DNA of 64,000 nucleotides from positions 59,448 through 123,447 of the forward strand of contig JAPFCU010000016.1 of the NCBI GenBank assembly GCA_026169535.1, given 5' to 3'. Below, in pieces: positions 20,863 through 29,958 of this stretch (positions within the stretch are counted from its first letter, which is position 1; each line of letters begins with the position of its first letter). The stretch is from Blautia sp. Lineage in GTDB: Bacteria; Bacillota; Clostridia; Lachnospirales; Lachnospiraceae. The notes beneath the pieces were generated by a model that was given only the letters and a program-made list of their open reading frames with translations, did not search any database and had not been told where the DNA came from. The position numbers and the translations under genes are program-made.

Positions 20863-21993
20863 TTAATAATTTCCTGTAAAAAATCTGCTGTTTTCAGGCA
20901 GCTTATAGTCTTTGAAATATTTATGAAAATCTATTTTCAGATAGCCACACAGGTCAGCCAGTTCCACCATGGTGTTATCATTGACCGGAATTCCCTGTTC
21001 CCGTCTTTCCTTTTCGGCAAAGATTTCTTTTTCTCCATGGGTATAGATCCGGTCTTTTCCCTCTGCCTTAGGGCTCTCCCGCAAAGCTTCCAGATAATCA
21101 GAAAAATGTTTCCGGATTGCTTCCGGATCTCCGAATACAGACGGATCAATAGCAATAAATCCATGACAGATCCCTGTTTTGTCCGGGAAAGTACAGCAAT
21201 GATCTGAGGTAACTCCCATGGACAGGATCGAACTGAAAATCTCACAGAGCATACCATATCCGTATCCTTTGTGGCTTCCGCTAACTTCCTCATTTCCACC
21301 CAGCGGCATAATGCCGCCGCCTTTTTTGGCAACAATATTTGCAAGTACGTCCGGTGCATCTGTGCTTGCATGACCATTTTTGTCAAGAGCCCAGCCTTCC
21401 GGAAGAGGCTTGTCCATTTTATTATACATTTCCAGCTTTCCTCTGGTCACTACTGTGGTAGAGCAGTCAAAGAAAAACGGATAAGGATCTGCCGGCATTG
21501 CCACTGCGATCGGATTTGAGCCCAGCATGGCCTTTTTGCCAAATGTAGGTACCATAATGGCTTCTGAGTTGGTACATGCCATACCGATCAGTCCCTGACT
21601 GCATGCCATTTTTGCATAATAGCCTGCAATTCCAAAATGATTGGACTCCCGGACGCTTACCATTCCGATACCTGTTTTCTTTGCCTTGTCAATTGCTTTA
21701 TTCATGGCAAAAATACTGATCAGCTGTCCCATTCCATTATGTCCGTCGATCACTGCAGAAACCGGTGTTTCAAACACGATCTCCGGCTTTGACTGAGGAT
21801 GGATCGTTCCCTTTTCAATACCTTTATGATAGCGGACCATTCTCTGCATTCCATGACTTTCAATCCCGTAAAGATCGGCAGTCAGAAGTACGTCTTTGAT
21901 TTCCCCACTCTCCTCTTCACTAAAACCAAAAGCCTTAAATACATCTGTGCAGAATTGATTCAGTGTGTCGTATGACCATTTTACATATCCCAT
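20863..21993 (-). CDS. Ldh2/malate-lactate-ureidoglycolate dehydrogenase family oxidoreductase
   Basis: 'YGIESHGMQRMVRY', 'VSVRESNHFGIAGYYAKMA', 'GSHKGYGYGMLCEIF'. Confidence 0.9.
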   Translation of the reverse strand: MGYVKWSYDTLNQFCTDVFKAFGFSEEESGEIKDVLLTADLYGIESHGMQRMVRYHKGIEKGTIHPQSKPEIVFETPVSAVIDGHNGMGQLISIFAMNKAIDKAKKTGIGMVSVRESNHFGIAGYYAKMACSQGLIGMACTNSEAIMVPTFGKKAMLGSNPIAVAMPADPYPFFFDCSTTVVTRGKLEMYNKMDKPLPEGWALDKNGHASTDAPDVLANIVAKKGGGIMPLGGNEEVSGSHKGYGYGMLCEIFSSILSMGVTSDHCCTFPDKTGICHGFIAIDPSVFGDPEAIRKHFSDYLEALRESPKAEGKDRIYTHGEKEIFAEKERREQGIPVNDNTMVELADLCGYLKIDFHKYFKDYKLPENSRFFTGNY

Positions 21994-22031
21994 AAAATCA
22001 TCCTCCCGTTCTGGTGTTTCCAAACTCTTTT

Positions 22032-22077
22032 TTGGTCAGTCCAATTATCAAGTTAATTATAACATTGGTCTTACCAA
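22032..22077. promoter_or_regulatory. Tandem FCD/FadR-type operators upstream of the dehydrogenase gene
   Basis: 'TTGGTCAGTCCAA' (22032-22044) and 'TTGGTCTTACCAA' (22065-22077); the latter fits TNGTNNNACNA exactly. Confidence 0.6.
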
Positions 22078-22113
22078 ACTTCAAGAAGTTTTATTCTTCT
22101 ACAGGTACGAAAA

Positions 22114-22821
22114 TCATCTGTCTTCCAGCATTTCAGCCATGTATTCCTCTACTGTTACCATATGTTCTGACATACATTTTTCTGCTTCCTGGGGATTCCC
22201 GTTGATGATCGCCTCCACAAGTCTGCGATGCTGCTCATCCACTGCAGAAGACGACTGGTTTTTTCGCATAATGTACTCACGGGTTCCCGAAATAATGTTT
22301 TCCGTCAGATTATCAGCTGCTGAAAGTACACTGAATATCATCGGATTGTCCGCAATACGCGCTATCTTCTGATGAAGCTCCTTATCAAGCTGTCCCCGTT
22401 CTTTTTCATCCTCTGCTGCATCCAGCCTTGCAATGATCATCCACAGCTCCGCTACATCCAAAGGCGTACATTTCTTAGCTGCCAGAATGGCATTTTCTCT
22501 TTCCAGCGCGGCACGAAGCTGCTGGTTCTGACGTATACGTCCATTATTCAGCTGAAACAGCACAGACAAAGGTCCAATCAGCCAGGTTTCCAGATCCTCT
22601 GTAATATAATTCCCGCCTCCCGGTACGGATTTCAGGATTCCCAAAAGTTCCAGTGCACGCAGTGCCTCTCTGAGGGCAGCTCTGGAAACCCCCATGGTCT
22701 CCGCCATGGTTCTCTCGGCAGGCAGGACTGCTCCCGGCTTCAGTTTTCCACTCTGTATATTCTCAATAATCTGTTTTAGAATTCCGTTAAATGGTCTCTC
22801 TTCCCCTATCTCTTTAAACAT
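22114..22821 (-). CDS. GntR-family regulator, FadR/FCD subfamily
   Basis: wHTH 'LPAERTMAETMGVSRAALREALRALELLGILKSVPGGGNYI' plus FCD domain. Confidence 0.92.
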   Translation of the reverse strand: MFKEIGEERPFNGILKQIIENIQSGKLKPGAVLPAERTMAETMGVSRAALREALRALELLGILKSVPGGGNYITEDLETWLIGPLSVLFQLNNGRIRQNQQLRAALERENAILAAKKCTPLDVAELWMIIARLDAAEDEKERGQLDKELHQKIARIADNPMIFSVLSAADNLTENIISGTREYIMRKNQSSSAVDEQHRRLVEAIINGNPQEAEKCMSEHMVTVEEYMAEMLEDR

Positions 22822-22867
22822 ATGACTCCTTTTGATCCTGATTTCTGAAATATATGCATACAGAAAA

Positions 22868-22907
22868 AGACCCGTCTGCATACATCAAGTATAACATTAC
22901 GGGTCTC
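22868..22907 (-). terminator. Terminator downstream of thiT
   Basis: 'GACCCGT...ACGGGTC' stem followed on the minus strand by TTTTTC. Confidence 0.65.
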
Positions 22908-22950
22908 TATAAAGCAAGTATTTATGCTGGGTCAGATCCTGCTTTTCGCG

Positions 22951-23616
22951 TTACTGAATAGCTGCCTTCTTCACCTGTGCAAGGGCTTTTGCCACTGCAG
23001 GAATAGAAATAACAATAATGGTGATCACAGCCTCTGCCAGCAGAAAGCTGTAGTTGTAAGCAATTGGATAGACTGCGGTAAGCGCCTTAGGAAAGTTCTC
23101 CGGCATGTAGTCCATCCAGTAAAGATAACCTCCCAGAGCATGAAAAGCGCCTCTGGCAATTACGGCTGCAATGTAGCCCTTGAGCAGACCATGGCTACTT
23201 TTTGCAAAAAATCCGGCAATTCCCAGTGCTGCAAAAGCAAGAACGTAATCACAGCATACCTGGAAGAAAGAAAGAACATAAGGTTCCTGGATAAACTGCA
23301 GGATTCCATAGGCTAATCCCACCATAATTCCTGTTTTCGGTCCGTACCAGTTGGCTGTCAGCACGATAAAGAGCATACTGCATAAGGTTACGCTTCCTCC
23401 CCAGGGCATATTAAAAATCTTCAGATAAGAAGTTACAAAAGCAAGCGCCATTGCCACCGCACAAAATACCAGCTGCTTGGCAGACATTTTTTTACCTTCG
23501 GAATTTTTCCCTGCAAAAAAGATCGCAAGTCCAAACAGCACGATTCCCGCAAGGATGCAGACCGCATATCCGGCCGCAGTCAGTCCTCCTTCTGCATTGA
23601 CCATAAAGTTAAACAT
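22951..23616 (-). CDS. thiT: Energy-coupled thiamine transporter ThiT
   Basis: ThiT-like: 'MPWGGSVTLCSMLFIVLTANWYGPKTGIMVGLAYGILQFIQEPYVLSFFQVCCDYVLAFAALGIAG'; downstream of a TPP riboswitch. Confidence 0.92.
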   Translation of the reverse strand: MFNFMVNAEGGLTAAGYAVCILAGIVLFGLAIFFAGKNSEGKKMSAKQLVFCAVAMALAFVTSYLKIFNMPWGGSVTLCSMLFIVLTANWYGPKTGIMVGLAYGILQFIQEPYVLSFFQVCCDYVLAFAALGIAGFFAKSSHGLLKGYIAAVIARGAFHALGGYLYWMDYMPENFPKALTAVYPIAYNYSFLLAEAVITIIVISIPAVAKALAQVKKAAIQ

Positions 23617-23669
23617 AAAAAAACCTCCTTCATCTTCGATTGAAGACAAAGGAGAACGAAATCTCGTAT

Positions 23670-23758
23670 TCAGCGCATACCTACGTTGGCATTATCCAAA
23701 TCAGGTTACGGGTCGAAGTTTCCAACTTCCTCTCAGCCTGTATCACAAGCTCCCCTGT
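23670..23758 (-). ncRNA. TPP riboswitch (THI element)
   Basis: Minus strand reads 'CAGGGGAGCTTGTGATACAGGCTGAGAGGAAGTT..CTTCGACCCGTAACCTGATTTGGATAATGCCAACGTAGGTATGC', matching the THI-box conserved blocks. Confidence 0.95.
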
Positions 23759-23843
23759 CGACAATCTTTATATGATTTTTTGCAGGATTTCCTGCAACGG
23801 GTTTATTATATACCTCTGTTCGTCAAAAATCAATGCATTTCTT

Positions 23844-24644
23844 TCATAATGAAATCTCGATCTGAAACTCTCTTTTCAGGATATCCTGGAGTTCTTTTGC
23901 AGATGTTATCTCAGATACAGCCTTTCCATTCTGCCCCCGAAAGGTAAACTGATTTCCATCAATGGAAACAGGGCCATACGGCGTGATCTTCTGAACGATC
24001 ATTTTATCGTAGAACATAGAACCTTCCCGACACATAGCCTCATTCGCCGGATCAAAATCTACAGGTGCACTGGGAATTTCAGACACCATAAAGATTTTTA
24101 TCGGTTCCTGCTGTCCTTCTTTTTTTGCCTGATACCAGAAATTCAGCCACCCGAAGCACTCCCGCTCAAAATAAAAGCTTCCAAACTCCGTCTCTGTAAC
24201 AGCACCGATTTCCATCAGTGCAGCCCGGGTACAGGCAATCCCCCCATATCCTACATCACAGAAATATTTCTTATCATCAAGGTATACCACACTTGCTCTG
24301 TGTGTAGGCATTCGAAGTCCCGGACGTCTCAGAACCCGGCAGGCTGCCGGATAAGCCTGAAATCCAATTCCTCGAAGAAGCCCCAGAAGCAGTGCATTTA
24401 ATTCAAAGCAATAGCCGCCTCTGTTTCCCGGAACAATCTTATTATAAACACTTTTCAGATCTGTCGGGATCAGCTTATGCTTTCTTACCAGATCCAGATT
24501 TTCAAAAGGAATCTTTTCCAGATGTGTCCGGATCAGATGATCCAGAAATTCCAGAGAAAGATTCTGGGGCCACGAAAGCCCCAGTCTCTTAAGATAAGCA
24601 GTACACTGCTCTTTATTCAGCCACTCAAATGATTCTTCAAGCAT
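23844..24644 (-). CDS. Arylamine N-acetyltransferase family protein
   Basis: NAT triad: 'GNRGGYCFELN', 'MPTHRASVVYLDDKKYFCDVGYG'; 'IPFENLDLV'. Confidence 0.92.
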   Translation of the reverse strand: MLEESFEWLNKEQCTAYLKRLGLSWPQNLSLEFLDHLIRTHLEKIPFENLDLVRKHKLIPTDLKSVYNKIVPGNRGGYCFELNALLLGLLRGIGFQAYPAACRVLRRPGLRMPTHRASVVYLDDKKYFCDVGYGGIACTRAALMEIGAVTETEFGSFYFERECFGWLNFWYQAKKEGQQEPIKIFMVSEIPSAPVDFDPANEAMCREGSMFYDKMIVQKITPYGPVSIDGNQFTFRGQNGKAVSEITSAKELQDILKREFQIEISL

Positions 24645-24728
24645 ATATCTGCCCCTTATTGCATCACGTTCTCTTAAATACAGCCAATCATATCTTCTTC
24701 CTTATATGGTCGTCTGGCCTCTGCAGTA

Positions 24729-25364
24729 TTAAGCAACAAGCTCTTTTGCTTTCTTTGCACAGGAAGCGGCATCTTCTGTGTAAGCGTCTGCGCCGATCTC
24801 ATCAGCAAAAGCCTGAGTGATAGGAGCTCCGCCAACCATAACCTTAATGTTGGAGCGGAAAGCAGACTCATTAAGAAGTGTTACAGCCTCTCTTAAAGCC
24901 GGCATGGTTGTTGTCAGAAGCGCAGAACAGCAAACGATCTTAGTGTCAGGATTTGCCTCATATGCCTCTACAAATTTTTCCTTCGGAACATCTACGCCAA
25001 GATCGATCACCTCAAAGCCTGCAGACTCAAGCATCATGCTTACAAGGTTCTTGCCGATATCATGAAGATCACCTGCAACTGTTCCGATAATAACCTTTCC
25101 GGCAGCGCCTGCAGCACCTGTTGCCAGATGAGGTTTCAGAACCTCTACACCTTTTTTCATTGCTCTTGCAGCTACCAGCATCTCCGGTACGAAGATCTCG
25201 CCATTTTTAAATTTCTCACCAACAGCATCCATTGCCTTGATCATTCCTTCATTTAAGATCTCTGTAGGATCACATCCTGCATCAAGAGCCTCCTGAACTG
25301 CCGCTGCGATAAGTTTTGCTTTTCCTTTTTCTACTAATGCATAAACATCCTGAATACCTGCCAT
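24729..25364 (-). CDS. Corrinoid (B12-binding) methyltransferase shuttle protein
   Basis: B12 motif 'GDLHDIGKNLVSMMLESAGFEVIDLGVDV' and N-terminal cap domain. Confidence 0.95.
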   Translation of the reverse strand: MAGIQDVYALVEKGKAKLIAAAVQEALDAGCDPTEILNEGMIKAMDAVGEKFKNGEIFVPEMLVAARAMKKGVEVLKPHLATGAAGAAGKVIIGTVAGDLHDIGKNLVSMMLESAGFEVIDLGVDVPKEKFVEAYEANPDTKIVCCSALLTTTMPALREAVTLLNESAFRSNIKVMVGGAPITQAFADEIGADAYTEDAASCAKKAKELVA

Positions 25365-25423
25365 TATAAAAATCCTCCTTAAAATTTTAAATTTAATATG
25401 TTTTTACTTCATTATTATCTGTT

Positions 25424-26227
25424 TTATTTTTTCGGTCCAAAAATACCTTCACGATAAGCACTGATGTATTCCATACAATAATCATCCTGTCCCAGAAGAG
25501 CTTCTGTTGCATAGATCACACCCATCATATCCCTGTTTGTAGGATCTAAGATAGCGCTGTCCAGACCTGCATTCATTGCCAGAACTGTAAATCCAAGATT
25601 TACCATTTTACGAACCGGAAGGTTAAAAGAAATGTTGCTGACTGCTGCTGTAATGTGGATACTTGGATACTGTTTACGGATAGTACTGATAACTTCCACA
25701 TTCATTGCAATTCCATCCTCTGATGTGCAAAGCATCTCAACAAGAGGATCAATATGCATACGGCTTGGGCTGATTCCGTATTCTTTTGCCTTTGCCATGA
25801 TCTTTTCAAATACCTTCAAACGGTCTTCGGCACATTTCGGAATACCGGTATCATCAGAAAGAAGACAGATTACTTCCCATTTTGTATCTGCGATCAGAGG
25901 GAACAATACGTCAATCTTATTTCCCTCTCCGGATACTGAATTGATCAGTCCCGGACGTTTGCAGTATGGAAATACCTGTGCCAGCACTTCCGCACTTGGA
26001 CTGTCAACCGAAATCGGAAGATCGCTTACTTCCTGGATACAGTCAATCATCCATTTCAGAGTTTCTACTTCTTCTTCCTCGGGAACAGATGCACAGCAGT
26101 CGATGTATGTTGCGCCAGCTTCATCCTGCATCCTTGCTCTCTCTTTAATAAATTCCGCATCGCGGCGGGCAATGGCATCTGCCACAACAGGAATCGAACC
26201 ATTAATTTTTTCCCCAATAATTATCAT
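25424..26227 (-). CDS. Tetrahydrofolate:corrinoid methyltransferase (pterin-binding family)
   Basis: 'IIIGEKINGSIPVVADAI', 'EAGATYIDCCAS', 'PISVDSPSAEVL'; paired with a corrinoid protein. Confidence 0.9.
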   Translation of the reverse strand: MIIIGEKINGSIPVVADAIARRDAEFIKERARMQDEAGATYIDCCASVPEEEEVETLKWMIDCIQEVSDLPISVDSPSAEVLAQVFPYCKRPGLINSVSGEGNKIDVLFPLIADTKWEVICLLSDDTGIPKCAEDRLKVFEKIMAKAKEYGISPSRMHIDPLVEMLCTSEDGIAMNVEVISTIRKQYPSIHITAAVSNISFNLPVRKMVNLGFTVLAMNAGLDSAILDPTNRDMMGVIYATEALLGQDDYCMEYISAYREGIFGPKK

Positions 26228-26405
26228 GTGTAAATCCCTCCTGCTTTTTCACTGATTTCAGTATACCAGAGTCTCCTCTCCTCATCTATTTTCAAAAACG
26301 TCTATTTTACATTGTGTTTTCATACATTTTGTACAAATCATATGTTTGTTTTTTCTTGTATATAGGCATTATTTCCAGTATAATGGAATCGAAAGGAGAA
26401 ATACC

Positions 26406-27944
26406 ATGAAACTGAGCGCTCAACTTATTGTTTATCACCTGCGTCAGAGCTTTCCTCTTACCGCATCTTCCTGGCTTTCCTACGAGCCCCATCTGGAATA
26501 TCCGGTTTTTTATCAGTCACCGGAAAGCCTTGCTGACGGAAAAATATATCTGACAGATGACCCGGACTTTCTCATACCTTCCCACCATCTGTCCAAAACA
26601 CTGGTAATCCTTACCGGAGGCTCCCACTATCTGGAGGAAGAAGACTATCCCAATTTGTGCATTTTGAAAGAAATAGTTTCTCCTGCCAGGGTTCTTTCTG
26701 TCCTTCAGGAAATTTTTCAAAAATACGAAAAATGGAACCAGGAGCTTTTTCAGCTGATACTGGAGCAAAGCTCTGTCCAGAAACTGATCGATGCTACAGA
26801 AATGATCATCCCTAATCCCATGGCTGTCATTGGACTTGATTTTACACTGATCGCATCCAGAGATTACCCCGATCCTGACACAGAACTAAAGGACGGAATC
26901 TTAGGCTCTACAGAGGAAACCCAGCACATTGTCAACTCGCTGAAACATGATATTAATTATACGGAAGCCCAGTATCGTACCGGTTATTTTTATTATCCGG
27001 GCAACCATACCGCACCGCCTTCTCTCTGTGTAAATATCCGCCGTTCTGGAAAAACCGGTTATCGGCTTCTCATCCGTCCCGGAGAAATCCCTCTGGACGA
27101 CACCTTTGGTTTTATTGCAGAACACCTGGCATCTCTCATATCTCACATTCTGTCCACCAAGGCTGTGCCGGAACGTGATGCATTATACCCGCTCCATCAG
27201 ATTTTCCACAATCTCCTGACTAATCCCAAGGCAGATTATGTGGAAATCAGCCGACAGCTTACCGAAAATGGCTGGATGTCAGCGCATTCCTACCAGTGTA
27301 TTCTGATCAAAACAGGAATCCTGGACTGGAAAAACCTGACTTTGAAATCCATATGCAGTTATATAGAAAATTTCATTCCCGCTTCCTGTGCTCTGGAGCA
27401 TCGCGGAAACGTGGTTGTTTATATCAATCTGAATCTGTGTGATCTTACGCTGGATGAAATATCCCAGAAGCTTGCAGGATTTATCCGTGACAGTCTTTTA
27501 AATGCCGGATACAGCAGAGTAATGCTTGGTCACTTTAATTTTCAGAGACAGTATGTACAGGCCTCTATTTCCATTCAGGTAGGCTCCCGGAAGAATCCCA
27601 CCTCCTGGATCCATCATTTTAATGATATCGCCCTGCCGTACATACTTGAACAGATCACATCAAAGCTCCCTGCCTACATGATCTGTCACGAAAAGCTGCT
27701 GAAACTGAAATATCAGGATGAAGAAACCGATTCCCAGCTTTATGAAACTTTGCGCGCCTACCTTCAGAACCAGCAAAGCGCAACAAAAACGGCTGCGGCA
27801 CTTTATATTCACCGCAGCACGTTTCTTTACCGTCTTGAAAAAATAGAAAAGTTATTGAAATCAGATCTCAGCGATCCCGATGAACAGCTTTATCTGATGC
27901 TGTCTTTCTATCTGATGGATCAGGAAGAAAGATCAAAGAAATAA
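26406..27944 (+). CDS. PucR/CdaR-type regulator with C-terminal HTH
   Basis: C-terminal 'TKTAAALYIHRSTFLYRLEKIEKLL'; ATG at 26406 preceded by 'AAAGGAGAAATACC'. Confidence 0.85.
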   Translation: MKLSAQLIVYHLRQSFPLTASSWLSYEPHLEYPVFYQSPESLADGKIYLTDDPDFLIPSHHLSKTLVILTGGSHYLEEEDYPNLCILKEIVSPARVLSVLQEIFQKYEKWNQELFQLILEQSSVQKLIDATEMIIPNPMAVIGLDFTLIASRDYPDPDTELKDGILGSTEETQHIVNSLKHDINYTEAQYRTGYFYYPGNHTAPPSLCVNIRRSGKTGYRLLIRPGEIPLDDTFGFIAEHLASLISHILSTKAVPERDALYPLHQIFHNLLTNPKADYVEISRQLTENGWMSAHSYQCILIKTGILDWKNLTLKSICSYIENFIPASCALEHRGNVVVYINLNLCDLTLDEISQKLAGFIRDSLLNAGYSRVMLGHFNFQRQYVQASISIQVGSRKNPTSWIHHFNDIALPYILEQITSKLPAYMICHEKLLKLKYQDEETDSQLYETLRAYLQNQQSATKTAAALYIHRSTFLYRLEKIEKLLKSDLSDPDEQLYLMLSFYLMDQEERSKK

Positions 27945-28471
27945 CAGGAGGTATAGGCTATGGTATCCGGTCCGTAGTAGTATTTCATCTGGTTTTTTGT
28001 ACAGATGTCACTGACCAGGATTCCATATGCCTCCATGGAAGAAATTCTTTTTTCCGGATGTCTGCATGGTACCTCCGGATAAGTGCACTCTTTACATAGT
28101 GTACAGGTTCCTGCCCCCAGAGGCAGAACCTCCGGACAGATTTCCCGGAGCTTTTCGGCAGTTTCAAGAAAACGCTTCTTATGGCGTTCTTCCGTTTCCT
28201 TAATGCCTTCCCAGTCCATACTGTCTTCCAGTTCTCCTACAGTTTGTACAAGAACTCCTTTTTGATATCGGGAAAGATTTTTTCTGCAGTCCTCAAGGCT
28301 TCCACAGCCTGGAGGACATGCCCAGTTTTTACCATACATTCCGCAATTTCCGTTCTGACACATTTCCCTCACTTCATTCATGAGTTCTACTGTTTCCATA
28401 TGGATTCTTTCTGTATGAGAAAAGCCAGCTGCTTCTATGATCTCTGTTATTTTTTTTAAATCATCCATCAA
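27920..28471 (-). CDS. DUF2284 Cys-rich metal-binding protein
   Basis: 'CGMYGKNWACPPGCGSLEDCRKN', 'GTCTLCKECTYPEVPCRHPEKRISSMEAYGI'. Confidence 0.85.
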   Translation of the reverse strand: MMDDLKKITEIIEAAGFSHTERIHMETVELMNEVREMCQNGNCGMYGKNWACPPGCGSLEDCRKNLSRYQKGVLVQTVGELEDSMDWEGIKETEERHKKRFLETAEKLREICPEVLPLGAGTCTLCKECTYPEVPCRHPEKRISSMEAYGILVSDICTKNQMKYYYGPDTIAYTSCYFFDLSS

Positions 28472-29958
28472 TCATCTTCCTCCGGAAATCCCATTTCATC
28501 TACATAAACTTCCTGAAATCCCATATCAAGCGCCAGTTCTACAAATTCTGTTTTTTTTGCCAGACTCCTGCTTCTTTCGAACTGTCTGCAGTTTAAAGCT
28601 GCTATCCTTGCTCCCTCGCCGGCAGCATTCCCAATAGAGACAATCCTGCCTTCCAGTTCCGGCGGCAGCATTCCAATAGCACAGGCGCTTGCAGGATCCA
28701 GATAGTTTCCAAACGCTCCGGCAATCAGCACTCTTCCGATATCCTTTATCTGAATGCCTCTTCTCTGACAGAGAATCTGTATCCCTGCTGCAATAGCCGC
28801 CTTGGCAAGCTGAAGCTCCCGGATGTCTCTCTGATTCAGGAATACCCGATCTGTAAGATAACAGGTTTCCTCCATTCTTCCTGTCTCATCTATCTTACCA
28901 AGTTTCAGCAGAGCTGCCACACCGTCCAGAAGTCCGGATCCACATATTCCTGATGCCTCTCCATCTCCGATCACGTGACATTTGATCTCTCCGTTTTCCA
29001 GAGACACATGATCAATCGCCCCGGTACTGCCTCTCATCCCACAGGTTATTTTAGCTCCTTCAAAAGCCGGTCCTGCCGCTGTAGAACAGGAAATAAGTCC
29101 CTCTCTATTACCAAGAACAAGTTCTCCGTTTGTACCAATATCCACAAGAAGAGTCATCTCCTCACAGGTATCCAGATCGGATGCCACAAGACATCCCACT
29201 GTATCTGCTCCTACAAACCCACCGATATTCGGAAGCCACCAAAGCTGTGCCCCAGGATAAACATGAAGGTCGTAATCAGCCGCCTTCAATTCCAGCGCCT
29301 CTGTGACTGCCGGAGTATAGGGAGCAAGCGCAAGAGTCTTTGTGGAGATTCCCAAAAACAAATGATGCATACAGGAATTTCCCACCATAACAACACGGAC
29401 AATCTCTTCCGGCACTCTGCCGCATTCTCTGGCCGTTTCTCTAAAAAGTGTGTTTACCGTATTTCTGATACAGCTGCTCATGCTGTCTGAACCATTCTCC
29501 ATGGCATAGCTGCATCGATTGACTACATCTGCACCAAACTGACGCTGAGGATTCAACGCACTCCGGGTACCTAGGAGTTCCCCTGTTTTTCCATCCATCA
29601 GGTAAACTACTACGGACGTGGATCCCACATCTACAGCTCCCAGAAGCGGATCCTCCAGCTTTCCAGGAAGCTCTCCCGGCTGAAATAAAAGCTTTTCTCC
29701 ACTGCCGCCTGTAAGAATCTGCACCTGCTCTGTTTTCTTGTGCCCTGTATAAATGGTCATATCCCTGTCTATAACAGTCTGACAGGCCAGTACTTCTTTT
29801 CCGTCAATAACCACTTTGCATTTTCCACATTTCCCTGTTCCTCCACAGAAGGCATCTGGAGTAAGCCCTGCATCGATCTGTGCCTGAAGGACTGTCTTAC
29901 CTGTCTCTACAGAAAAACTTATCTGTTCATCTACAAATGTAATCTGATATTTTCTCAT
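28468..29958 (-). CDS. RACo-like corrinoid activase: [2Fe-2S] ferredoxin domain plus ASKHA domain
   Basis: N-terminal 'DAFCGGTGKCGKCKVVIDGKEVLACQT' [2Fe-2S] loop; 'GAVDVGSTSVVVYL', 'LLVDIGTNGELVLG'. Confidence 0.93.
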   Translation of the reverse strand: MRKYQITFVDEQISFSVETGKTVLQAQIDAGLTPDAFCGGTGKCGKCKVVIDGKEVLACQTVIDRDMTIYTGHKKTEQVQILTGGSGEKLLFQPGELPGKLEDPLLGAVDVGSTSVVVYLMDGKTGELLGTRSALNPQRQFGADVVNRCSYAMENGSDSMSSCIRNTVNTLFRETARECGRVPEEIVRVVMVGNSCMHHLFLGISTKTLALAPYTPAVTEALELKAADYDLHVYPGAQLWWLPNIGGFVGADTVGCLVASDLDTCEEMTLLVDIGTNGELVLGNREGLISCSTAAGPAFEGAKITCGMRGSTGAIDHVSLENGEIKCHVIGDGEASGICGSGLLDGVAALLKLGKIDETGRMEETCYLTDRVFLNQRDIRELQLAKAAIAAGIQILCQRRGIQIKDIGRVLIAGAFGNYLDPASACAIGMLPPELEGRIVSIGNAAGEGARIAALNCRQFERSRSLAKKTEFVELALDMGFQEVYVDEMGFPEEDD

